In this document: positions 33,801 to 44,466 of the stretch, in pieces
Position numbering within the stretch: position 1 is the stretch's first letter
How the letters are laid out: every line of letters begins with the position of its first letter
DNA from: Serpula lacrymans var. lacrymans S7.9
Lineage: Eukaryota; Basidiomycota; Agaricomycetes; Boletales; Serpulaceae
Direction of reading: 5' to 3'
Assembly: GCF_000218685.1 (NCBI RefSeq)
Contig: NW_006763303.1
Coordinates: 124,001-188,000, forward strand
Length of the DNA: 64,000 bases
Translations under genes and position numbers: made by a program
Notes under the pieces: model-generated
What the model saw: the letters and a program-made list of their open reading frames with translations, nothing else
What the model was told of the DNA's origin: nothing
Database searches by the model: none

Positions 33801-34939
33801 ATAAGAATAGTTGGATAGTGGCTTCGATCATAGTGAGTTTTTGTTGTTGGTCGGGTGTTGTATTTACATTCACTCTAGGTCTTTTTTGCGTCGTGTGGTT
33901 TAGGCGAGTGCTGTGTTCGTTCCAAATATGAGATATGTTTATTTATTCTTTCCTTTGTTTCACAGGTTTCGGGATGAGTAGGTTGCTAACCCGTGGTAGT
34001 ATGATATCGTTGATCAACGCATATCTATATAGCTCTTTCTGGTCTGTTGGCACAACACTCATACCTGGGCCTTGCGTATACTGGCACTAAAACTTTCGAC
34101 GTATGCCACCCAAGGTTATGCACTTTGTATTGTGTATTCTGACTACAGCCTGATGTTCCCAGATTATAAGTGATATATGTGTAGTTGTTGCGCTTTCTCG
34201 GTTACAAGAGGATAGTATTCAAGAAGTCAGCGGTATATTCCACATTCCCATCTTCTTTATCTGGTTTATCTTCTGCTACACAGATGAGTACTGATCAGTA
34301 GTACCTTATAGGACAAGAGGCACCATTTCATCGATAACATTCCTAGTGCTTAATCGTGGCATATTCCTTGTGACTTTTCAAAGTATATATCTGACCGTCT
34401 TAGCTGTAGGAGAAATTCACTGGTATTGGTATGTATCCTTTACTCGGTGTGATTGTGTGTTCATGAACCATAATGGAATGAAAAAGGATTCCTTTCCATA
34501 TGTGCCTTGTTAGTGCATACGCAAACACCACGTGTAAGTTATCGTCTGATTCTTAACATCACGCACTAATATGATGATGCCTGATTTGCAGTGGTCCTGT
34601 GGGTATAGAATAACTCCATTTATCGATATGGTCTTTGATATATCTGATTCCAGATTAAATGAACGTGCAAATATTCGAGAAAAGGGGAATATCAATGAGA
34701 TATTATCTCTCGACCTCAATCTCCAACCACCTTTGGAGTCCATTGTGGTTCGTTTGTCACAACTGTTGCAGAATCCTAGTTCACACCAGGCGGTCGTGAA
34801 TTCAACGGTGTGTTTGAAACAAATCTGTCTTCTTGGAGGATGTGCTAAATTCTTTCCTTTCGGTATAATTACTGATTGAGGCTAATCATGGTTGCACGAG
34901 TGAAACTACTCTGGCTACTATAACATTAGAAAGGGATCC
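30858..34939. other. Gene-poor region with probable gene relics
   Basis: Two frames stand out. 30912-31250 (-) gives a 112-codon frame (VELKRDTPLPPNSRDHLWIQ...) without a clear start or family. 33036-33590 (+) gives 184 codons with hydrophobic stretches. Its part GCTLSQGCYYFHNYNDRWPVKTL loosely resembles agaricomycete DUF6534 membrane proteins, but the rest does not extend that match. Both are best treated as decayed or chance frames. Confidence 0.3.
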
Positions 34940-36072
34940 TGTTAGTTTTGGTGATTCTGCACCTTTGTGCTACCTATATATTTTCATTCCTTTCTCTATC
35001 TATTCTTCTATCATTCACTATTGATTGTGTTCTCTATTATTTCGTCTTTGTGGCTGCTTTGTTTACCTTTGTTTACAAAACTTCGGACAGTACTGCAGAG
35101 TCCAATGCTTCCCATTCTCTAGTTACTCACATTGGACTCTAGTTCCAGTCCCTGATTGCTCTCAGCAAGTGGCTAGACACTTCCTTCAAGCTTTGTTCTT
35201 AATAGGTTATGAGCCCTGTGCTCTAGCCATCTTCCTGACCTCATATCTCACCATCCAAGCGTCCTACTGCTTATCCATCGTAACCATCATCTTCTGGGAC
35301 TCTTATTATCTCATCCATCACCTCAGATTACTCTGATCTCATCTTGATCTCCAACAACAACTCCTTGTTGCAAGTTACCCCCATTTCGGACGCTTTTTTG
35401 GTCTTATCTGCACCATATCTCGCCCAATCCTTATCTGATTGTCCTGTAACTTCTACCATCGTCTTCTACGGCCTAAATAACCCTAGCAGACCTGTCAGAG
35501 CGGTTGGATTTGAGCTGGATCTTTCTGTGAGCCTTCATCATCATTTGATCACCTTTTGGCCCCCTATTCCATATCTCCACATCCTGTGCTCGGATCTTGG
35601 CCCTATTTGAGCCATCTACTACCCTATACTATTGCACTTTACACCCTCAATTTGGGGGCAATCCATCCATTCCATCATCCTCTGTGAAGTTCGCATTTTT
35701 GGCACTTTCACCCCTATTGGACCCCTATTGCATATCTCCACATCCTGTGCTTCACTTCTTGTGATATTTGGGCCATCTATTACTCTATAAAAATGTTCCC
35801 TATACCTCTGATTTGGTGGCAATCCATCCATCTTATCTGTCTCTGCATCAATTTCGACTTTTTGCCCTATTTTTCGCTTTTTGGCATATCTGGTGTGTGC
35901 ATAAAGCTCCAATCTTCTCTACTCTGTCCATTATCAGATAGAACAAGCCTATAGACTGTGAAGCTCGCCTGCATTGCCTCAGTTTGCTGTTGCCTAGAGC
36001 CTCTCTCAGTCTGCGGTGTTTGGGGAGCTTAAGTCACTTTGTTGACTCATATACAAGCCCTATTAACCAACA
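34940..36072 (+). repeat. Possible Copia 5' LTR
   Basis: TGTTAGTTTTGG at 34940 and TTAACCAACA ending at 36072 could be the two ends (TGTT...AACA) of a ~1.1-kb LTR just upstream of the Copia gag start at 36371. A CTCTATAAAAATG TATA-like site lies near 35786. The second LTR is missing because the 3' end of the element is gone, so the boundaries cannot be confirmed. Confidence 0.3.
35561..35880. repeat. Two-copy tandem duplication, period about 161 bp
   Basis: CCCCTATTCCATATCTCCAC at 35561 and CCCCTATTGCATATCTCCAC at 35722 start two diverged copies. Both share CATCCTGTGCT, GCCATCTA(C/T)TAC and GGCAATCCATCCAT in the same order. It lies in the Copia leader or LTR and may be a duplicated promoter segment. 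Confidence 0.7.
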
Positions 36073-36370
36073 CTGTCTTGAGGCGATTTCTCTGTTAATA
36101 TCAGTGTGGAATTGAAAGGGGAACACAGGCGTAACCCTGTAGCAGCACTAGGAAGCCTTAGCACCCTCCTGGATCGCTTTTGGACGCTTTTTGGACCCTA
36201 TTTGGACCTATCCTTGCGCTTTCTGACCCTCTCCATATCCTCTCTTTACCGCCTCACCATCTTATCTGCTCGCCTCCTACTGTTGCCCATTGTATTTGCC
36301 ACTATTCCATCGCCTATAGCCGTCTCTTACATCCTTTATCATTGCTCTATTGTCTTATACAACACCCATC

Positions 36371-39300
36371 ATGTCTGACTCTGATCCCAAGTTCCATCCC
36401 TTGTCTGGCACTAACTACCCCCAGTGGAGTGGTGAAATGCAAGCCTAGTTGATGACCAAGGGACTGTGGAGGCTCGTCTCTGGCGCTGAAAAGTGTCCTG
36501 GGACTGACACTGAAGCAATAGAGAAATGGGAGTTGAGAGCTGAAAAGGCTGCTGGTGCATTTTACCTCAATGTCACCAAAGAGCAGCGCATCCATCTTGA
36601 TGGCATCATTGATGATCCTGTCAAGATCTGGGAGAAACTGGCAATTGTGCACGTCTCTAAGAAGCCTGGGACGAGATTTAATGCCTATGACGACTTCTTC
36701 TCTATCAGAAAGAAGGAGGACGAGTCCCTGCAGTCTCTCATGACCAGAATTGACGAAGGCATGCATCAGATTCAAAATCTTCGTCCTACTGGCTTCTCAT
36801 TGTCTGAATTGGACGATGAATTGACATGCATGGCCATGATTAGGGCGCTTCCTGATCAATATGCCCACTTCACTTCATCTCTACTACTTCTGGGCACCTT
36901 GGACAAGACCCAGCTCAGGGATGCTTTCCTTGCTGAAGAGGTCAATCGCCGTCGTCGTGCTGAAGTCGATTCTGCCTTGCATTCTTCATCTACCACTGCC
37001 AATAGCACCTGCACCCATCCTAACTGCCATCATTGCAACCAATCCACCACCTCTACTCGCGTTCAGTGTGATTTCTGTGGTTTACTTGGTCATACCCAAG
37101 ACAAATGTCACAGATACATTGCTAGTCGCCAACAGGCAGTGGAGGGTGCTAAGAATCGCTACATGCGTGGCAATAAGGCTCAGGCAGGCTCCAGCAACTC
37201 TCAGAATACCTCTCAGCAGCCCAAATCTTCGCCCAACAATGCCAATTTATCTACTGTGGTCACTGAATCAGCTGGAAATGCAAGTCTTCATTCCATTCAT
37301 CCCTCTGATCCTCATTGCCCTCTCCAACTTGATGCTGACATTGATTGGAATGCAGACACAGGTGCCACTTCTCATATGACACCTTATCGTCATTGGGTGC
37401 ACCACTATACCCCATATTGTGTGCCAATCAAGCTGGCTGATCACACTGTTGTCTATTCAGCTGGTGTTGGTACTGTGGTGTTTAATCCTGTGATGTATGG
37501 CAAAGTGGCTAGGGCTGTGGAATTCTCTAGAGTGCTCCATGTACCAGATCTTCGAAATAATCTCCTCTCAGTCTTGTATTTAACTCGTCAAAGTGGTTTC
37601 AATGTCACTATTTCGTCTCATTCCATGTCCTTTATGCGTGACAACACTCTCTTGTTCACTGCAACTATCAATGACAACAATGCAGCATTCTTTGATGGAT
37701 CTACTGCTGCTTGTGTTGAATTGGGACATTTTACTGCGACTATACCACTTGATTTGATGTTCTGGCATTGCAGATTGGCTCACCACCATCATGCTGATGT
37801 CAAGAGACTGATACAGAGAGATCTGGTCACTGGGCTTACACTGGAATCCAAGGCTGCTCCTGATCCTGTCTGTGAACCGTGCTTGTCTGGCAAGATGCAT
37901 GCCAATCCATTCCCCTCATCTGATACTCGCTCTGCTCATCCTTTGGACCTCATCCATTCTGATGTACACCAAGTCTCTTCCCCCACATTCTCTGGTTATT
38001 GCTACTGGGTCACCTTCATTGACGATCACAGTCGATTCCGTGTTGTTGTGCCTCTCAAGGCCAAGTCAGATGTCTTTGATGCTTTCAAGAGATTCAAGGC
38101 TTATGCTGAGACTCAATTGGAGCGTAAAATCAAGGCTCTGTGCGATGACAAAGGGGGAGAGTACATGTCCAAGGAATTTGAGCAATTCACAGATGACCAT
38201 GGGATTGTCAGACAGCATACCACCAGGAATCGTCCTCAGCAGAATGGTGTGGCAGAGCGAGCAAACAGACTTCTGACTGAGCGTATCACTGCCATGTTAT
38301 CAGAGTCTGGATTGCCTAACAGCTTCTGGGGTGAATGTCTGTCCGCTTTGGTGCATGTCTGGAACAGGTGTCCCACTGATGCAGTGGCCCATGCCACTCC
38401 ATTTGAGTTGTGGTATGGACGCAAGCCTGACATGTCTCACCTTCGCGTTTGGGGCTGCACTGCCTATGTGCATGTGCAAAAGGACAAAAGAGGTGTCTTT
38501 GGCTCTCATATGGAGAAATGTGTGTTCATTGGTTACCCTGAGGGGTACAAGGGATGGAAATTCTACAATCCTACCATCAAGCGCACTGTTATCTCTGAGA
38601 GAGCTGATTTTGATGAGCGCTACTTCCCTGGCTTGAAGAGGTCTTCTGACAATGTCCCGCCTCCACCTCCCACTCCACCTTTGCTATCCATGCCATTGGG
38701 CCTGGTTGAGGATGTCCCTGCACCAGGTCCAGGGGGAGATATGGGCCCACCAGCTGCGCTTCAGCAGCCTCAGCCATTGCCTGACAATGGGCCTCATTTG
38801 GACGTTGATGCAAAACCACCTGTGAATCAACCTCCTGAGCTTCCAAATCACCCTCCTCATCGCTCACCTTCTCCTGACTTGCCTATTGCACTGAGACGCC
38901 CTGTAAGGGCTAGGAGACCACCTAGACCATGGTGGCTTCAACACAGACAACCTACTCCTGCCATTGAGAGTGATGACAGTGATTCTGAGGCAGTTGATGA
39001 TGAAGTGGCACACTTTGGAGACTCTGCTGAGCCTAGGTCATTTGCAGATGCAATGAAGCATCCTGATGCAGATAAATGGAGAGAGGCAGCCATGGAAGAG
39101 CTTCAAGCTCATGAGCGCAATGGTACTTGGTCACTAGTGGAACTACCTCCTGGAGTCAAGGCTATTGGTGGCAAGTGGGTCTTCAAGATCAAGCGCAACT
39201 CAAATGGCACTGTTGAGCGCTACAAGGCCAGATATGTGGCCAAAGGTTATAACCAGCGCCCTGGCTTTGATTTCCTCGAAATATTTGCACCTACTGTCCG

Positions 39301-40153
39301 CATATCGTCCATCAGAGTTGTCCTTGCCATTGCAGCCATCCACAACCTCCATTTGCGCTCCATTGACATTTCCCATGCATTCCTGGAGTCATGGATGTCA
39401 AGGTCTACATGCATCAGCCAGAGGGATTCCATCAGGGTCCTCGCAATCTTGTTTGCCAGTTGGACAAGGCCATCTATGGGACAAAGCAGGGAGGCAGAAT
39501 GTGGAACCAGAAGATGCACACTGTGCTTGAAAAACTCGGATTCAAGCGTACTTATTCAGACTCTGCCATCTATGTCTTTAACAGAGCTGATGTGCGCATT
39601 ATCCTGCCTGTCTTTGTTGATGACATGACACTGGCATCCACTTCTACTTCTGCACTTGACCAAGCTGTCAAGGACCTCTCCCTGCACTTTAAGCTTCGTG
39701 ATCTTGGCCCTACTTCTTACCTACTTGGCATTTCCATCACTAGAGACCCAAGTAATCGCACCATCTCCCTCTCCCAACTTCAGTACACTCTGGACATTCT
39801 GGAGCGCTTTGGCATAAAGAACTGCAAGCCTGTGTTCACTCCCATGGATCCTGGTTTGCACCTCACCAAGGACATGTCTCCCAAAACATCCAGTGATGCT
39901 GCTTTGATGAAGGACATTCCCTACCTTGCTGCTGTTGGTGCTCTAATGTATCTGGCCACTACCACTCGTCCTGACATTGCCTACCCTGTTGGAGTCCTTG
40001 CCAGATATAACTCTAATCCTGGTCTTACTCACTGGAGCGCTGTCAAGCACTTGTTCCGCTACTTGCAAGGCACCCTTGATCATTCCCTTGTCCTTGGTCC
40101 TGATCCCAATTCCACTGAACTCTTCACCACTTTCTCTGATGCTGATCATGGTG
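36371..40153 (+). pseudogene. Ty1/Copia gag-pol, inactivated and 3' truncated
   Basis: ATG 36371 opens MSDSDPKFHPLSGTNYPQW. A TAG at 36446-36448 interrupts what should read MQAWLMTKGLW. Then come gag with a CCHC knuckle (CDFCGLLGHTQDKC), protease (DWNADTGATSHM), the GAG-pre-integrase region (FWHCRLAHHHHADVK) and integrase (DLIHSDVH, LCDDKGGEY, NGVAERAN). Reverse transcriptase follows (YKARYVAKGYNQ...). At about 39383-39391 the frame shifts by a net loss of one base (DISHAFLE / MDVKVYMHQPEGF). It continues through FVDDMTLA to the RNase H start FSDADHG, where the Gypsy-1-type LTR at 40154 cuts it off. The 3' end and 3' LTR are missing. Confidence 0.88.
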
Positions 40154-40781
40154 TGTCAGGCAACAAATACGAAGCTATATAACAAAGCCCAATGTCTGGT
40201 CAAGTCCTTCCTTGAAGGCGGTGAATCAGAGTATGAGAATGAAGAGTATCGGTAAGAGCGCAAATCCAAACTAATATTGAACTGGAGAACAATACATCGA
40301 GTATGTACTTCTCTATATAGTGAACGACGATGGTCAGACCGAGAAAGGGAAGTACTAAGAAAGTGGTCTGACCAGCTAGCTAACCAATAAGGAAAAAGGA
40401 GGAAAGTGGTCCGATCTATCGTCTTTACTAATCGTATGAGAAAACGTATTGGTAAGGGATGTACAATTGGCTGTATCAGTAAGCCCATGAGAAGGCGCTG
40501 ACTTACAACCTTCTTCGCTTATCAATATTCCTCCGAAGTATTCCCAGACATAGCACTGGATCGTGACTATGTCATCTGGATATCTTCTCGAGGGTCGACA
40601 ACAAGTCTACCTCGTTGTAGATACAATAGAACGTGAGTGTGAAGAGAGAATAAGAAGAAAAATGATAAAAGTAATAAGACACCTGCTGTAATCTCTAGTC
40701 CAAGGGCAAGAGGAGTGACAGGGATCGAGTCTGCTAACCACGACATGACGGGAATGCGATAAGAAAAATCGATTCCTCACA
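40154..40781 (-). repeat. Gypsy-1-family LTR
   Basis: 628 bp, TGTCAGGCAACAAATACG...GATTCCTCACA on the plus strand. It is more diverged from the 14726 and 25445 copies than those are from each other (for example CCCAATGTCTGG, TTGTAGATACAATAGAACG). It retains the TATATAG/TATATAA region and AATATTGAACT. Confidence 0.88.
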
Positions 40782-40793
40782 TTAGCTCCCCTT

Positions 40794-42046
40794 TTATAAG
40801 ACTCGTGTCCTCATGAGTCCGGATGCGGCACTTTGGAACTTGTTACTAATCCAATCAAAAAGCATTGGAGGTTTGGAAGTGGCGGTGTAGTTTTCGTAAG
40901 GACGGAAGTGGAGAGAAGCGGTAATAATCCGAGGGGCGGCTGGATTTGTTTTATGGAAGGCGGCGAGTAAATCAGCGACATGCGTAAGATTGGTGTCGGG
41001 TTCCCAAGTTCGTTCAGAGACTGGATAACCATGCCAGTGAATGAGGTAGTCGAGTTTACTACCTTTCAGTTTGGTCGGTCTGGAAGCGATTATACTCTCT
41101 ACTTCGTATTCGTCTATTCCTTCCACGATCTCGGGTGGTGGTCGCGAGGAAATTGGTTGATTGATGAATTCGGGAGCGTGGTATGGGGAGAGGATGGCTT
41201 CGTTGAATACGGGATGAATGGACTTCCAACTTTTAGGGACATCGAGTTGATAGGCGGAGGGTCCGACCTTTTGGGTGACTTTGAAAGGTCCGAAGCGTTT
41301 ATCGTCTAATTTCTTCATTGGTCTATCCGTTGTGATGTTATGCCCTTCTAACCAGACTTTGTCGCCAGCTTGATACTCTCGGGAGGGGGACTTCTTCCGG
41401 TCGTAATACTTCTTCAGATTCTCGTTTGCTACAAGAAGGGAGGATTTCGTGATATCGTGGAGTTTTTTCATTTGTTCGCTAAATTCTACTGCAGAAGCGG
41501 ATCGAGGGGACGACGTGGTGGTGATATTCGTTCTTGGGTGTAACCCATAGTTCAAAAAGAAGGGCGTTTGATTCGTTGCGGTATGGAGGTGGTTGTTGTA
41601 AGTAAACTCAGCAATGGAGAGCCAGTCTGCCCAGTCATCTTGTCGATGATTTATAAAAACGCGGAGGTAGTGCTCTAGATCCTGGTTGATCCGTTCGGAC
41701 TGTCCGTCTGTTTGAGGGTGATAGCCTGTAGAGAGGCCTGGTGTTATCCCCATTAGGTCGTAAAAGTCTTTTGTGAATCGAGACATGAATTGAGGACCTC
41801 GATCGGAGACAATCTTTTCAGGAATTCCGTGGAGTCGTATTACATTATCTCGGAGTTGACGTGCATAACCGGCCGAGTCGAGAGTGACGAAGGTGGGGAC
41901 GAAATGGGCCATTTTACTAAATCGGTCAACAAAGACCTGAACGGCGGTGTAGCCCTTGGATTCCGGTAATGCGCCTATGAGATCGGTGGTGATAATCTGC
42001 CAAGGTCGATCTGGTATCGGGTTCGGGTGTAGAGGTGTCGCTGAAG
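40794..42046 (-). pseudogene. Gypsy-1 integrase core and chromodomain fragment
   Basis: Open from the truncation point to a stop at 40794. It contains IITTDLIGALPESKGY, IVSDRGPQF and DGQSERINQ (the three catalytic acidic residues), the GPY-like region (KRFGPFKVTQKVGPSAYQL) and a complete chromodomain (EYEVESIIASRP..., YLIHWHGYPVSERTWEPDTN). This copy keeps the Trp that is a stop in the 14.7-26 kb element. The frame runs on upstream into unrelated sequence (to 42101), which is not part of the element. Confidence 0.8.
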
Positions 42047-42523
42047 ACAGGCAGAGTAAACCTAATAACAAGGTGAGTAGAGTGAACAGACATGGTGACA
42101 AAATGCAAGTACCAGACAGTCGATCTCACCAGATGCTGAGAATGCAGCATGGAGAAATGTTGGAGCGCTGGAAGGAAGTATATCGGCGCATGAAGTAAGA
42201 CCATCCCTATGGACACTGCGAGGTTCTATCAAAAGCAGTCAGGGTGGCCGACGATGCTTTGACAACAGTTGATCAGTTGGCCACGGCAACACTCAGGCTT
42301 TGCTATGGTCTGCCGGTGTCCAGGATTCGGAATTTACGGTCTTATCCTCAGTAGAAGGGGAAATGGAACTGATGGAGGGCTTTCAAGATGGTTGGCAAAG
42401 GCATGACCGATTACAGGTTTTGGTGATAAGTAGTCCGTGTCGTTAGCATGCCAGTGGCATCAGCCACTGTCAGAAATCAAGGTAGTACAGTTGTAGTGAC
42501 TCAGATCTATCATGCATGATATC
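42047..42523. other. Unassigned sequence between TE debris and a coiled-coil frame
   Basis: No domain or repeat recognised. Not similar by eye to any other part of the window. Short open stretches in both orientations lack support. Confidence 0.4.
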
Positions 42524-42851
42524 CTAAACATCAAGATGCAACTTAGCCTTTAACCAATTGGCGAAAGTAATATTGAATTTGTGTGCTGCTTCCACCTTCT
42601 CATCAATTCCATCCATCTTTTCAGCAATTCCTTCCACCTTCTTATCAATTTCATCCAACCTCTTGTGCAAATTTTCTATGTCCAATTTGTCTGCCTGAAC
42701 CTTCATCTGCATCTCTAACATTCCATAGATAGCATTGAGGGTTTTTGAAAGCCCTTCAAAATGAGTATCCATCTTATTGTCCAGCTGATCCATACGTTTC
42801 GTGAACTTCACGTCCATGGAAGAGAGCTTGTTGTCCATATTATCGAGACGT
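42524..42851 (-). pseudogene. Coiled-coil protein 3' exon, cut by the 1.8-kb element
   Basis: Frame ending at 42524 with heptad-rich sequence (MDNKLSSMDVKFTKRMDQLD, LDEIDKKVEGIAEKMDGIDE) and the tail FANWLKAKLHLDV. The upstream end is interrupted at 42851 by the composite insertion. Joining 42851 to 51559 (one copy of the ACGT/CCGT duplication) keeps the frame open upstream (RAAAARLDNMDNKL), so the exon continued there. No family recognised. A simple long coiled coil of host origin is the likeliest reading. Confidence 0.45.
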
Positions 42852-42897
42852 TGTCATGCACCAAAGTTGATTGGTAGCATGGACAGGTGTCAATAAC

Positions 42898-43524
42898 TGT
42901 GAGGAATCGATTTTTCTTATTGCATTCCCGTCATGTCGTGGTTAGCAGACTCAATCCCTGTCACTCCTCTTGCCCTTGGACTAGAGATTACAGCAGGTGT
43001 CTTATTACTTTTATCATTTTTCTTCATATTCTCTCTTCACACTCACGTTCTATCGTACCTACAACGAGGTAGACTTGTTGTCGACCCTCGAGAAGATATC
43101 CAGATGACATAGCCACGATCCAGTGCTATGTCTGGGAATACTTTGGAGGAATATTGATAAGCGAAGAAGGTTGTGAGTCAGCGCCTTCTCATGGGCTTAC
43201 TGAAACAGCCAATTGCACATCCCTTACCAATACGTTTTCTCATACGATTAGTAAATACGATAGATCGGACCACTTTCTCCTTTTTTCTTATTGGTTAGCT
43301 AGCTGGTCAGACCACTTTCTCAGTACTTCCCTTTCTCGGTCTGACCATCGTCGTTCACTATATAAAGAAGTACATACTCGATGTATTGTTCTCTAGTTCA
43401 ATACTAGTTTGGATTTGCGCTTATACCGATACTCTTCATCCTCATACCCTGATTCATCGCCTTCCAGCAAGGACTTGACCAGGCGTTGTGTTTTGTTATA
43501 TAGCTTCGTATTTGTTGCCTGACA
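42898..43524 (+). repeat. Gypsy-1-family solo LTR, plus orientation
   Basis: TGTGAGGAATCGATTTTTC...TTGTTGCCTGACA, 627 bp, in reverse orientation to the other three copies. Flanked by the perfect duplication ATAAC (42893-42897 and 43525-43529). The perfect duplication and lack of internal region mark a solo LTR made by recombination after a complete insertion. Confidence 0.9.
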
Positions 43525-44068
43525 ATAACGAAGCGAATATTCAAAAAGACTCGCCTTTGCGCCACACAGGCACAGTGCCACGTGGAATAGTAATTAATAT
43601 TGCCCTTTTTGAACTTGTGGCTGATCAGCACCACCTCTATTAGGCAATCCAGTCACGCTCACCTTTGCTTTTCCATCCGGTACTTTCCGCGTTTCGGCAT
43701 TTCAGCAAATTTTCGCGTCGCCACTGGCTACACATTGCATTGCGCCCTCGCTTTTGTCGTTTCCCTTACTCCTCTTCCTTTGCCTAGCCCCACCATGGGC
43801 CCCTTCCTCTCCTTTTTATTCTCACCTGACAGTCGTTTCTGGATCCCCATTCTAATCCACTTTTCCGTCACCTCCACCCTCCTCCTCCTCATCTTATTTG
43901 CACCCCCACCATTTCTGATGTCACCACTTCCTATCCGCTTCCGTCGCCGATCCGTTGACTACCACGTGCCACTGCTGATATCAGCAAAGCCCCGGCGGCC
44001 GGTCCAAATAGGGCAACAGGTCCATCTTCATGACGTCGATCTGCCATCATATACTATCAAAACATCGG

Positions 44069-44455
44069 TGTAACAACCAAGAGTTAGTTACTCTGGCGCA
44101 CACAAGAACACACTATAAAGAAGATGTTGAGGGAGTGGTTACCCCTTAAGCTGCAGAGAGTTTGTTGGTATACAACAGGAGGACTCGCTGAGGAGTCTCC
44201 TGGATCTATTGGGGTATATATACTACTACAGGTTGTTTGTACATGTGTACTATACAGTTGATGAAGGCAGTGGCTGATGATGTCATAGGGCCTAGCCCGT
44301 ATGGCCAGCTCCACTGTGTGAGAGAGTTAAGTCTAAAAGTAAAAGAAAGGCAACGCGGCGCGAGAAAGGGAAATGCCGCGTGGCACTTAAAGTATAAAGT
44401 TAAAGCGGAGAATAAAAAAGGAAAGGAGATGTCCGGAAATTGTGTTATCGTAACA
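44069..44455 (-). repeat. Gypsy-2 3' LTR
   Basis: 387 bp, TGTAACAACCAAGAG...GTTATCGTAACA on the plus strand. Appears identical to 49934-50320. In element sense it has TATATATA followed about 25 nt later by AGCGAGTCCT. Confidence 0.93.
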
Positions 44456-44466
44456 CTACCCCCCTT

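Larger units (their letters stand above)
40154..42046 (-). mobile_element. Truncated Gypsy-1 copy (3' LTR plus integrase end)
   Basis: The 3' LTR 40154-40781 starts directly inside the Copia RNase H region. The polypurine tract and integrase-chromodomain follow as in Gypsy-1. Homology to the complete copy ends near 42046, inside the codons for the linker before the integrase core (TPLHPN). The 5' half and 5' LTR are absent, so no target duplication can be tested. The junction with unrelated sequence is abrupt, indicating deletion or rearrangement. Confidence 0.8.

Noticed and set aside
42046..42101. Hydrophobic N-terminal extension of the integrase frame (MSPCLFTLLTLLL...)
   Set aside because: It reads across the junction where Gypsy homology ends, uses a non-ATG start and looks like a chance fusion, not a signal peptide.
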